DNA from: Candidatus Cryptobacteroides intestinipullorum
GTDB taxonomy: Bacteria; Bacteroidota; Bacteroidia; Bacteroidales; UBA932
Direction of reading: 5' to 3'
NCBI GenBank assembly: GCA_018711225.1
Contig: DVIP01000170.1
Location: forward strand, 1-32,227
Length of the DNA: 32,227 nucleotides
This document shows, piece after piece, positions 15,798-22,525 of the stretch (positions are counted from its first letter, which is position 1; each line of letters begins with the position of its first letter). The notes under the pieces are model-generated. The model had not been told where the DNA came from, did no database searches, and saw nothing but the letters and a program-made list of their open reading frames with translations. The position numbers and the translations under genes are program-made.

Positions 15798-16643
15798 ATG
15801 AAAATCATCGTAAGACATCCCTCCACTCTTCTGGAGTATCTTTATGAAGCCCTGGCCCCTCAGAGCCGGACAAGCATAAGGTCTCTGCTCACCCATTCCG
15901 GAATATCGGTAAACGGACAGATTACAACGGCTTTCGACCACCCGTTGGCCGAAGGTGACTGTATCATTACAGGGGCGGCCAGGAAAGAAAAGCAAATTGA
16001 CAGAAGGCTGAAAATAGTCTATGAAGACAGGTGGCTCATAGTGGCAGACAAGACAAACGGGCTGCCTGCAATATCCACAGGGAAGGAAAATGAAGTGACA
16101 GCATATTCCATACTGTACGACTATGTAAGGTCTTCCGGTGACGGGAGCAGGATATTCATCGTGCACAGGCTCGACAGAGATACATCCGGCATCATGGTCT
16201 TCGCGAAAGACGAAAGTACCAAAAGGCTGCTGCAGGAAAACTGGAACGAAGCAGTGACGGAAAGGAAGTACACAGGAGTGGCCGAAGGAAGATTGCCGGA
16301 AACTGACGGAGAAATCGTATCTTGGCTGAAAGAAAATCCCAAATCACTGAAAATGAGCGCAGTTCCGTATGACAACGGCGGCAAGAAAGCTGTTACATCC
16401 TATCATCTTGCCGGTTTCAGGAAAGGGCTGTCCCTCGTGGAAATAACACTGGAAACGGGACGCAAGAACCAGATAAGGGTGCAGTTCGCAGCCATAGGCC
16501 ATCCGATAGCCGGGGACAAAAAATACGGGGCGCAGACCAATCCTTTCGGCAGGCTTGCCCTCCATGCGTCTGTCCTGGAATTCCGGCATCCCCACACCGG
16601 GAAAACCATGAGATTCGTCTCTCCCGCCCCTTTCAGACTGTAG
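15798..16643 (+). CDS. RluA-family RNA pseudouridine synthase with S4 domain
   Basis: A 281-residue protein. Residues about 10-58 form an S4-type RNA-binding domain (SRTSIRSLLTHSGISVNGQ). Residues about 70-280 form the RluA/RsuA catalytic domain: VYEDRWLIVADKTNGLPA, then the signature HRLDRDTSG with catalytic Asp126, then RKNQIRVQFAAIGHPIAGDKKYG. It isomerises uridine to pseudouridine in rRNA or tRNA in the cytoplasm; the target site cannot be read from sequence. The start agrees with the usual N-terminus of this subgroup in Bacteroidetes. It ends 2 bases from the convergent bioB gene with no terminator between them. A second RluA-type enzyme without an S4 domain lies at 21380. Confidence 0.93.
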   Translation: MKIIVRHPSTLLEYLYEALAPQSRTSIRSLLTHSGISVNGQITTAFDHPLAEGDCIITGAARKEKQIDRRLKIVYEDRWLIVADKTNGLPAISTGKENEVTAYSILYDYVRSSGDGSRIFIVHRLDRDTSGIMVFAKDESTKRLLQENWNEAVTERKYTGVAEGRLPETDGEIVSWLKENPKSLKMSAVPYDNGGKKAVTSYHLAGFRKGLSLVEITLETGRKNQIRVQFAAIGHPIAGDKKYGAQTNPFGRLALHASVLEFRHPHTGKTMRFVSPAPFRL

Positions 16644-16645
16644 TT

Positions 16646-17614
16646 TTACAACGTATATCCTGCCTCTCTGATACGTCCCATATCGGTATCTATGTCAGCC
16701 CCCACCGTAGTGAGCATGTCTCCCATGATAGCGGCATTTATGCCGATACGGTAAGCTTTCATCATTGTATCCGCAGACAGTCTTGCCCTGCCTCCGGCAA
16801 AACGCAGTGCTGCATCGGGAAGGATGAAGCGCAGTATGGCTATTGTACGCAGTATTTCGTCCTCAGGTATCAGAGGCTGTGTTCCGAGAGGGGTTCCAGG
16901 GATGGGCGAAAGAATGTTGACAGGTACGGACTTCACGCCGAGGTCCCTCAGAAAGAAGGCAAGTTCCATCCTCTGGGCCAGGCTTTCCCCCATTCCGATT
17001 ATCCCTCCGCTGCATATTTCCAGTCCGGCTTTCACCGCAGCCCTGAGAGTGGCTGTCTTTTCCTCCTGCGTATGGGTTGTACACAGTTTTCCGAAATATG
17101 AAGGCGCCGTTTCGAGATTGCAGTGGTACCTGGAAATACCTGCTTCCGCTACAGCCTTCATATCCTCTTCTGAAAGAAGACCTGCAGAAAGGCACAGGGA
17201 AATATCCACATTCTCCGCAAGCATCCTTACAGACTTGCACAGTTCATCTATTTCCGAAGGTTTCAGACGTCTGCCGCTGGTCACTATGGAAAATCTGCCT
17301 ATCCCCTTCTTCCTGCTGTACCGTGCCGCCTCTATCAGTTTTCCAGCATCCACCAGCGGATATTCCCGGATATCGGAATGATAATGGGCAGACTGCGCAC
17401 ACCATTTGCAGTCTTCGGGACATTTTCCGGATTTTCCGTTGATGATGGAGCAGGTATCGAACTTCCCTGATGCGCAGGAAAACGTAATGCGCGAAGCCGC
17501 CCCGCACAGCGCATCAAGCGGAGCCTCCGCCAGACATGAAGCCTCATCCGGAGATATCCCTTTCTTCTCTCTTATCACCCTGTCAGCCAAAGACGTCACA
17601 AAATCCTCTTTCAT
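16646..17614 (-). CDS. bioB: Biotin synthase
   Basis: A 322-residue radical SAM enzyme. CPEDCKWCAQS (Cys65, Cys69, Cys72) is the [4Fe-4S]/SAM CxxxCxxC motif with the tryptophan typical of BioB. Other family motifs are FSIVTSGRR, YHCNLETAPSYFGKLCTTHTQEEKTATL, CSGGIIGMGES, VPVNILSPIPGTPLG and RFAGGRARLS, whose arginine corresponds to the [2Fe-2S] cluster ligand. It inserts sulfur into dethiobiotin to form biotin. Length is standard. No other biotin gene is nearby, so the pathway is split in this genome. It lies 8 bases after a nitroreductase-family gene on the same strand, probably as one transcript, and its end nearly touches the end of the convergent RluA-type gene. Confidence 0.96.
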   Translation of the reverse strand: MKEDFVTSLADRVIREKKGISPDEASCLAEAPLDALCGAASRITFSCASGKFDTCSIINGKSGKCPEDCKWCAQSAHYHSDIREYPLVDAGKLIEAARYSRKKGIGRFSIVTSGRRLKPSEIDELCKSVRMLAENVDISLCLSAGLLSEEDMKAVAEAGISRYHCNLETAPSYFGKLCTTHTQEEKTATLRAAVKAGLEICSGGIIGMGESLAQRMELAFFLRDLGVKSVPVNILSPIPGTPLGTQPLIPEDEILRTIAILRFILPDAALRFAGGRARLSADTMMKAYRIGINAAIMGDMLTTVGADIDTDMGRIREAGYTL

Positions 17615-17622
17615 ATCCCTGT

Positions 17623-18159
17623 CTAATAGAATTTGACAATATCACCGGCCTCCTTTCTTCGCGGCTTCTCCACGCCGGAAGCACGTTCCCCAAGAGCAAT
17701 GACCGAAAGGATGCATTCATTCTCCGGAATATGAAGTATGCCGCGGATGGCGTCTGCATCGCGTATTCCCATCACCAGGGAATCCACTCCTTCTTCAGCC
17801 GCTCTCAGGAGGAATATGGAATTCTGGAGACCGGCATCATAGATACCCCAGCCGTTTCCAAGCTCATTGGACGGTGTCCCGTCCTTCTCGTATCCGGAAA
17901 TATTCCTGACGAATGTGCACACCACCAGAGCCTGCACGTTCTCGGTATTGCGGATATTCCACGAATAAAGGCACTCGCGCACGGCTGCTATCTTTTCGGG
18001 AGACATGACTGCGTGATACCGTGCAGTTTCCGTGTTTTTCCAAGACGGGGCCTCAAGAGCGGACGAAACAAACGAGCGTACAATATCTTCCGTCACTCTC
18101 TCCCCTTTCGCGAAGTCCCTTATGCTCCGCCTCTTTTCCAATATATCCTTCAGTTCCAT
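17623..18159 (-). CDS. Nitroreductase-family protein
   Basis: A 178-residue flavoprotein-type sequence. The N-terminal RRSIRDFAKGERV and ALEAPSWKNTETARYHAV are the FMN-binding start of nitroreductases. GIYDAGLQNSIFLLRAAEEGVDSLVMGIRDADAIRGIL is the central helix region and ILSVIALGERA the C-terminal core strand. It would reduce nitro or quinone-like compounds with NAD(P)H and FMN; the physiological substrate is unknown. It is upstream of bioB with an 8-base gap, so the two are probably co-transcribed, although no functional link is obvious. No strong TAnnTTTG element is found ahead of it. Confidence 0.92.
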   Translation of the reverse strand: MELKDILEKRRSIRDFAKGERVTEDIVRSFVSSALEAPSWKNTETARYHAVMSPEKIAAVRECLYSWNIRNTENVQALVVCTFVRNISGYEKDGTPSNELGNGWGIYDAGLQNSIFLLRAAEEGVDSLVMGIRDADAIRGILHIPENECILSVIALGERASGVEKPRRKEAGDIVKFY

Positions 18160-18200
18160 ATCCGGTATTATAAATGAAACAACGTTATATCATACATAAA

Positions 18201-18239
18201 TGAGGTAGCGTTTTCCCCGGAAAGGAAAGCACTACCTCA
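18201..18239 (-). terminator. Predicted terminator of fba
   Basis: An inverted repeat (TGAGGTAGCGTTTTCC with GGAAAGCACTACCTCA), 16 bp with two non-matching positions and a loop of about 7 nt. It lies 25 nt after the fba stop codon in the direction of transcription. It is followed on the minus strand only by a short TTTA, so termination strength is uncertain. Confidence 0.65.
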
Positions 18240-18263
18240 ACCTGATTTCCGGAAACTGTCCGA

Positions 18264-19265
18264 TTATTCGGCCTTTCCGTCAGAACCGAGCACATTGATG
18301 ATCTTGTGCTCATAAAGCTTCTTCATCTCGTCACGAGCCGGTCCGAGGTATTTGCGAGGGTCAAATTCAGCAGGTTTCTCTGCGAATACCTTGCGGATGG
18401 CGGCAGTCATTGCAAGACGGGAGTCAGAGTCGATGTTGATCTTGCAGACAGCAGACTTGGCAGCCTTGCGGAGCTCTTCTTCAGGAATACCGATGGCAGC
18501 CTCAAGGTTTCCGCCGTATTTGTTGATCATGTCCACATACTCCTGAGGCACGGATGACGAGCCGTGAAGTACGATAGGGAATCCAGGGAGCTCCTTCATC
18601 ACGCCGTCGAGGACGTCGAATGCAAGTGGCGGAGGTACGAGACGGCCTGTCTTTGGATCGAGAGTGCACTGCTCCGGTTTGAACTTGTAGGCTCCGTGTG
18701 ATGTTCCGATTGAAATGGCGAGAGAATCGCAGCCTGTCTTGGAAGTGAAGTCCACCACTTCTTCAGGCCTTGTATAAGTGTGGTGTTCAGCCTGTACTTC
18801 ATCCTCAACGCCTGCGAGGACTCCAAGTTCGCCTTCTACAGTCACATCATACTGGTGTGCATAGTCAACGACTTTCCTGGTAAGGGCGACATTCTCGTCG
18901 TATGGAAGATGGGAGCCGTCGATCATGACTGATGAGAAGCCCATGTCTACACAGCTCTTGCAAAGCTCGAAAGAATCGCCGTGGTCAAGGTGAAGGACGA
19001 TCTGAGGATTTTCCCAGCCGAGTTCCTTCGCATATTCTACTGCACCCTCTGCCATATAGCGGAGAAGGGTCTGGTTTGCATAGTTGCGCGCACCCTTTGA
19101 TACCTGGAGGATCACAGGTGACTTGGTCTCTGCAGCAGCCTGGATAATGGCCTGAAGCTGCTCCATGTTGTTGAAATTGAATGCAGGGATTGCATAACCC
19201 CCATTGATAGCCTTGGCGAACATTTCCTTGGTGTTCACAAGGCCAAGAGTCTTATAAGATACCAT
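18264..19265 (-). CDS. fba: Class II fructose-bisphosphate aldolase
   Basis: A 333-residue zinc aldolase. Seen motifs are YAIPAFNFNNMEQLQAI at the N-terminus, VLHLDHGDSFELCKSCVDMGFSSVMIDGS with catalytic Asp94 and zinc ligand His95, TVEGELGVLAGVEDEV, LAISIGTSHGAYKF, PIVLHGSSSVP and the phosphate-binding KINIDSDSRLAMT. It interconverts fructose 1,6-bisphosphate with glyceraldehyde 3-phosphate and dihydroxyacetone phosphate in glycolysis and gluconeogenesis. Codon use differs from its neighbours, with preferred codons typical of a highly expressed gene. It stands alone on the minus strand, with a hairpin-rich intergenic region upstream and a terminator-like hairpin downstream. Confidence 0.97.
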   Translation of the reverse strand: MVSYKTLGLVNTKEMFAKAINGGYAIPAFNFNNMEQLQAIIQAAAETKSPVILQVSKGARNYANQTLLRYMAEGAVEYAKELGWENPQIVLHLDHGDSFELCKSCVDMGFSSVMIDGSHLPYDENVALTRKVVDYAHQYDVTVEGELGVLAGVEDEVQAEHHTYTRPEEVVDFTSKTGCDSLAISIGTSHGAYKFKPEQCTLDPKTGRLVPPPLAFDVLDGVMKELPGFPIVLHGSSSVPQEYVDMINKYGGNLEAAIGIPEEELRKAAKSAVCKINIDSDSRLAMTAAIRKVFAEKPAEFDPRKYLGPARDEMKKLYEHKIINVLGSDGKAE

Positions 19266-19317
19266 AACCTTAATATATTAAAAGTATTGTTTCATCTTCA
19301 GGGAATCACGGAACAAA

Positions 19318-19521
19318 GAGGGTGACCCAAAAGTGACTTTTGGTCACCCTCAAACGTCTTTCTTCGAAAGACTAGACCCATCCTAACCCCCTACACCCCC
19401 TATTAGGGGATTAACCTTGACAGGTTTTCCTCCTTCGCACCTCAGGAATATCCAAATAAATTTGGTATTCCGTTCGGTTTGTCGTCGGTTGTGCGACTCC
19501 CAGTCGCGGTCCCTTCGGGAC
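19318..19521. repeat. Array of six inverted repeats
   Basis: In order: a 16-bp near-perfect palindrome, GAGGGTGACC(C)AAAAGT and complement (19318-19351); GTCTTTC-TTC-GAAAGAC (19356-19372); CCCCT-ATT-AGGGG (about 19397-19409); GGAATATCCAAAT with ATTTGGTATTCC (19445-19471); GCGACT-CCC-AGTCGC (19493-19507); GTCCC-TTC-GGGAC (19509-19521). The array lies upstream of both flanking genes, so ordinary termination does not explain it. Confidence 0.8.
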
Positions 19522-19575
19522 TTTTGACCCAGCCCCTTCATTCTGTCCTTTTTCTTCCGTTTTTCCCAAAACAAC

Positions 19576-19595
19576 GCAAAAATAATTATTTTTGC
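19576..19595. promoter_or_regulatory. Perfect 20-bp palindrome with -7 elements on both strands
   Basis: GCAAAAATAATTATTTTTGC is its own reverse complement and contains TATTTTTG (TAnnTTTG) in each direction. The plus-strand copy (19587-19594) would drive gmk with a leader of about 85 nt. The minus-strand copy would drive transcription through the hairpin array toward fba. Confidence 0.55.
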
Positions 19596-19683
19596 AGAAT
19601 ATAAAAAATAAAAGAATATAATAACAAGTCCGACAGGAGCGCGGATCACGCAATACTCCGTACCGGACCGTCATGATTCCGTT

Positions 19684-20280
19684 ATGAACAAGGTTATAAT
19701 ATTTTCAGCCCCGTCCGGATCAGGGAAAAGCACCATAGTCAACCATATCCTCGGCCTGTATCCGGAACTGGAATTTTCAGTATCGGCGACTTCCCGCGCC
19801 CCGAGAGGCCGGGAGCAGGACGGACGCGAATATTATTTCTTCACGGCCGACCGGTTCAGGGAGATGATAGAGGAAGGGAAATTCGTGGAATACGAGGAGG
19901 TCTATCCCGGCTCCTTCTACGGTACGCTGAAATCAGAGGTCGAAAGGATATGGCAGAAAGGCCATGTCATCATTTTCGATGTGGATGTGAAAGGCGGAGT
20001 GAACCTCAAGCGGATTTTCGGGGACAAGGCCCTCTCCGTATTCATCAGCGCCCCGTCCGTGGAGGTGCTCAGGGACAGGCTCGAAAAAAGGGCGACCGAC
20101 AGTCCGGAAGCCATAGCCGGACGTGTAGCCAAGGCTGCGGAAGAAATGACATACGCCGGACAGTTCGACTATGTCCTGGTCAATGACAATCTTGAGAAGG
20201 CGTATGCCGAGGCGGACAGGGTCATAGGAGGATTCATACGCGAAGACCTGAGGCCGGAAAAGCAGGTATTTCAGGAGTGA
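19684..20280 (+). CDS. gmk: Guanylate kinase
   Basis: A 198-residue P-loop kinase. IIFSAPSGSGKSTIVNHIL (residues 5-23) is the ATP-binding P-loop. SVSATSRAPRGREQDGREYYF and EEVYPGSFYGTLKSEVE are the GMP-binding signatures. VIIFDVDVKGGVNLK is the Walker-B-like segment and EKRATDSPEAIAGRVAKAAEEM the lid and adenine region. It phosphorylates GMP to GDP with ATP. Length and motifs are complete. It is the first gene of a gmk-nadD-CYTH run, and its TGA stop overlaps a possible GTG start of nadD. A four-codon upstream ORF (ATG ATT CCG TTA TGA) overlaps its ATG and could couple translation, but that may be chance. Confidence 0.97.
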   Translation: MNKVIIFSAPSGSGKSTIVNHILGLYPELEFSVSATSRAPRGREQDGREYYFFTADRFREMIEEGKFVEYEEVYPGSFYGTLKSEVERIWQKGHVIIFDVDVKGGVNLKRIFGDKALSVFISAPSVEVLRDRLEKRATDSPEAIAGRVAKAAEEMTYAGQFDYVLVNDNLEKAYAEADRVIGGFIREDLRPEKQVFQE

Positions 20281-20306
20281 AGCCGGAGAAGACAAATTCC
20301 ATCAGG

Positions 20307-20873
20307 ATGAAAATAGCCGTATATCCAGGATCTTTCAACCCCCTCCATATCGGGCACAAGGCCATAATCAGGTATCTGACTGCCGATATGGACTTCGACA
20401 ACGTGTATCTGATAGTCTCACCCAAAAACCCGCTGAAGGACAATATCAGCGCCGAAAGCGCCAGAGACCGGTTCGAAGCGGCATGCAAGGCCGTAAGCAG
20501 GTCAGGGCTAAAGGTAAAGGCCGATGACATAGAACTCGGGATGCCGGCTCCGCAATACACGATAAGGACACTGGACGCCCTGAAGGAAAGGGAGCCGGAT
20601 AACGACTTCACACTGGTAATCGGAGCCGACAACCTGGCGAACATCTGCCGGTGGAAGGACTACGAAAGGATTCTGTCCGAGTACGGGGTCGTCGTATTCC
20701 CGCGAAAAGGGACAGACTGCCGCCCTGTCAAGGAAAATATTGAAAAAAGGTTCCGCGAGAACGGCATGGTCTGCCGCATCGCCATCGCAGATGCCCCGAT
20801 GGTGGATATCTCTTCCACGGAAATCAGGGAGGGCATCGGAAAGGGTGCCGACATGTCCGGATTCCTCATGTGA
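20307..20873 (+). CDS. nadD: Nicotinate-nucleotide adenylyltransferase
   Basis: A nucleotidyltransferase of about 188 residues starting MKIAVYPGSFNPLHIGHKAII, with the GSFNPLHIGH motif (HxGH-type) that binds ATP. FTLVIGADNLANICRWKDY is the conserved nicotinate mononucleotide-binding region, and VDISSTEIREGI is the C-terminal SSTxIR motif. It makes nicotinate adenine dinucleotide in NAD synthesis. The track begins at a GTG at 20277 that overlaps the gmk stop and adds ten residues (MKPEKTNSIR) unlike the family. I prefer the ATG at 20307, but the GTGA overlap means the longer form is possible. It is co-directional with gmk and the CYTH gene, 51 bases before the start I chose for the latter. Confidence 0.95.
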   Translation: MKIAVYPGSFNPLHIGHKAIIRYLTADMDFDNVYLIVSPKNPLKDNISAESARDRFEAACKAVSRSGLKVKADDIELGMPAPQYTIRTLDALKEREPDNDFTLVIGADNLANICRWKDYERILSEYGVVVFPRKGTDCRPVKENIEKRFRENGMVCRIAIADAPMVDISSTEIREGIGKGADMSGFLM

Positions 20874-20924
20874 TTTCCGCCTGGACGGGACATGCCGGAC
20901 AGTACCGGAAAAAAAGAATTGGCA

Positions 20925-21404
20925 ATGCATATAGAAACAGAAAGGAAATTCCTGGTCAATGATGACTCGTACAAGGAGATGGAGACAGAGTGTCACAGGC
21001 TGACGCAGGGCTACATCTGCCGGGAAAAAGGAAGAACGGTCAGAGTCAGGCTCTGGGATGACAGGGCATACCTTACGATAAAGGGGGCCGGAAGCGCCAG
21101 CGGTATGAGCAGGTATGAATGGGAAAAGGAAATATCCGCAGAAGATGCTGCGGACCTCTTCCGCCTGTGCCGTGAAGGATTCATAGACAAGACCAGACAC
21201 ATCGTCCCGTATGGAGGGAAGATATTCGAAGTGGATGAATTTCATGGAGAAAACTCAGGACTCACAGTGGCCGAGATAGAGCTCGGCTCGGAAGACGAGA
21301 CGTTCTCCAGACCTCCATGGCTCGGAAAGGAAGTCACGGGTGACCGCCGCTATTATAACTCGATGCTGGTCATCTCCCCCTATTCAGACTGGGCGTCCGA
21401 ATAA
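20925..21404 (+). CDS. CYTH-domain protein, probable inorganic triphosphatase
   Basis: About 159 residues from the ATG at 20925 (MHIETERKFLV), the position where the CYTH signature ExExK normally begins. The track start at 20892 adds 11 residues outside the family pattern. Visible motifs are ETERKFLV, TVRVRLWDDRAYLTIKG (RxR and KxK strands of the triphosphate tunnel), RYEWEKEIS, KTRHIV, FEVDEFHGENSGLTVAEIEL (acidic metal-binding ExE pair) and EVTGDRRYYN. Short bacterial CYTH proteins of this size hydrolyse tripolyphosphate or other triphosphates; the exact substrate is unknown. It ends the gmk-nadD run. Its last 25 nt overlap the 3' end of the convergent RluA-type gene. Confidence 0.92.
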   Translation: MHIETERKFLVNDDSYKEMETECHRLTQGYICREKGRTVRVRLWDDRAYLTIKGAGSASGMSRYEWEKEISAEDAADLFRLCREGFIDKTRHIVPYGGKIFEVDEFHGENSGLTVAEIELGSEDETFSRPPWLGKEVTGDRRYYNSMLVISPYSDWASE

Positions 21405-22162
21405 GGCTCACCGCCGGGAAGAAGGACTGATTCAGGTATTCCCTTCCATGCATAAGGGACGGGTGCTTCAATCGTCATTTCTTCCTTCCTGACAGGATGG
21501 ATGAAGTTTATCCTGCGGGAATGCAGGCTGATGCTGCCGTCCGGATTCGATCTCGGAGCCCCGTATTTCAGGTCTCCCTTTATGACACAGCCCATATCAG
21601 AAAGCTGGCACCGTATCTGGTGATGCCGGCCAGTAAGCAGTTTCACTTCCAGAAGCCAGTATCTGTCGGTCCTGCACAGAAGCCTGTATTCCAGTTCCGC
21701 CAGTTTGGCATTCTGCCTGCGTGCCCCGGGACGGCACATGTATGACTTGTTCCGCTCTTCGTTCCTGTATATGTACCCGGAAAGACGGGCCTGACTTTCC
21801 GGAGGGGCAGAACATACCAGCGCCCAATAATATTTATGCATGCCCCCCGTCCTGAACATTTCGTTCAGCCTGGCAAGCGCCTTGGAAGTCCTGGCCAGCA
21901 CCACGATGCCGCTTACAGGACGGTCCAGACGGTGCGGCACTCCGAGGAAGACGCTGCCGGGCTTGGAATCCCGCATCGCGATGAAAGATTTGTAAAAGTC
22001 CGTGAGTGTCTCGTCTTCGGTCTTGTCAGCCTGTACGATCTCCCCCGCCCTCTTGTTCACGACAAGCAGATGGTTGTCTTCGTACAGAATGCGCTGTTCT
22101 GCGTCGGCATACTCTTCCGGAGCAAGCCGTCTGTAAGGTTTGAAAGGTGTACCGTTCTCCAT
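21380..22162 (-). CDS. RluA-family pseudouridine synthase without S4 domain
   Basis: About 260 residues. The catalytic signature is HRLDRPVSG (Asp80 from my start), preceded by ILYEDNHLLVVNKRAGEIVQ and followed by GRHHQIRCQLSDMGCVIKGDLKYG and LHSRRINFIHP. There is no S4 domain, as in the single-domain RluA subgroup of Bacteroidetes. The track start at 22186 is a TTG. I prefer ATG at 22162 (MENGTPFKPYRRLAP), because a TAACTTTG -7 element at 22191-22184 covers the TTG. It modifies uridine in structural RNA; the target is unknown. It converges on the CYTH gene with a 25-nt 3' overlap and is divergent from dnaK. Confidence 0.93.
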   Translation of the reverse strand: MENGTPFKPYRRLAPEEYADAEQRILYEDNHLLVVNKRAGEIVQADKTEDETLTDFYKSFIAMRDSKPGSVFLGVPHRLDRPVSGIVVLARTSKALARLNEMFRTGGMHKYYWALVCSAPPESQARLSGYIYRNEERNKSYMCRPGARRQNAKLAELEYRLLCRTDRYWLLEVKLLTGRHHQIRCQLSDMGCVIKGDLKYGAPRSNPDGSISLHSRRINFIHPVRKEEMTIEAPVPYAWKGIPESVLLPGGEPYSDAQSE

Positions 22163-22183
22163 CCTGACATCATTAAGGCACGG

Positions 22184-22191
22184 CAAAGTTA
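22184..22191 (-). promoter_or_regulatory. -7 element of the RluA-type gene
   Basis: TAACTTTG on the minus strand (TAnnTTTG) gives a predicted start near 22177, about 15 nt before the ATG at 22162. Its overlap with the TTG at 22186 argues against that upstream start. Confidence 0.5.
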
Positions 22192-22327
22192 AGTTAAGTT
22201 TTCATATTGTAACACATCACTTGAAATATATTCCCCTAATTGGACGAAAAATCTATTTTCCCGCCGTTCATGTACTCGTCCCGAATATCCGTCGATTGTA
22301 TATCCAGACAGACACATGCCGCATTTG

Positions 22328-22341
22328 GCTGACATGTCAGC
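22328..22341. promoter_or_regulatory. 14-bp perfect palindrome upstream of dnaK
   Basis: GCTGACATGTCAGC is self-complementary. TGACAT recurs at 22352-22357 and 22360-22365, so the site is one palindrome plus two same-direction half-sites. It lies about 185 bases before the dnaK ATG and may be an operator. The binding protein is unknown. Confidence 0.5.
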
Positions 22342-22525
22342 AAGGATAATCTGACATTTTGACATGTTTGAAGCTTTTCAGGACAATGGCACAAGTTTCG
22401 ATATTAGCCAGACGTCTTCCGGAACGGACATGGAAGTCCGGGAAGGAGGCAGGGCCGGTCGCTTCTGCAGATGCAGGGGCTTCCGGAAAAGAAAAACGAA
22501 AATAATCAAAAGGAGAAACAATATT

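Larger units (their letters stand above)
19266..19683. other. Divergent intergenic region with hairpin array and symmetrical promoter
   Basis: 418 bases between fba (minus) and gmk (plus). It contains six hairpin-forming repeats between 19318 and 19521, then a 20-bp palindrome at 19576-19595 that carries -7 motifs on both strands. The small minus-strand ORFs here (for example 19383..19649) have repeat-derived, unconvincing translations. Confidence 0.75.
22163..22525. other. Divergent rluA-type/dnaK intergenic region
   Basis: About 360 bases. It holds the -7 element of the RluA-type gene, the GCTGACATGTCAGC palindrome with nearby TGACAT half-sites, and a dnaK leader of roughly 150 nt. The leader includes a weak CTTCCGGA/TCCGGGAAG stem near 22418-22445. 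No clean TAnnTTTG promoter for dnaK is visible. I see no RNA gene and no CIRCE element. Confidence 0.6.

Noticed and set aside
17536-18177. Plus-strand ORF of 213 aa opposite the nitroreductase and bioB start
   Set aside because: It spans two real minus-strand genes and their junction and has no recognisable motif.
19383-19674. Two overlapping minus-strand ORFs of 87-88 aa
   Set aside because: They run through the hairpin array and the palindromic promoter. Their translations simply mirror the repeats.
22364-22525. 54-residue N-terminal extension of DnaK in the ORF track
   Set aside because: The leader is open by chance. The extension is Arg-rich and unlike DnaK, and a Shine-Dalgarno-like site precedes the ATG at 22526.
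22187-22525. A CIRCE/HrcA operator upstream of dnaK
   Set aside because: The TTAGCACTC-N9-GAGTGCTAA pattern is not present; only the TGACATGTCA palindrome is seen.
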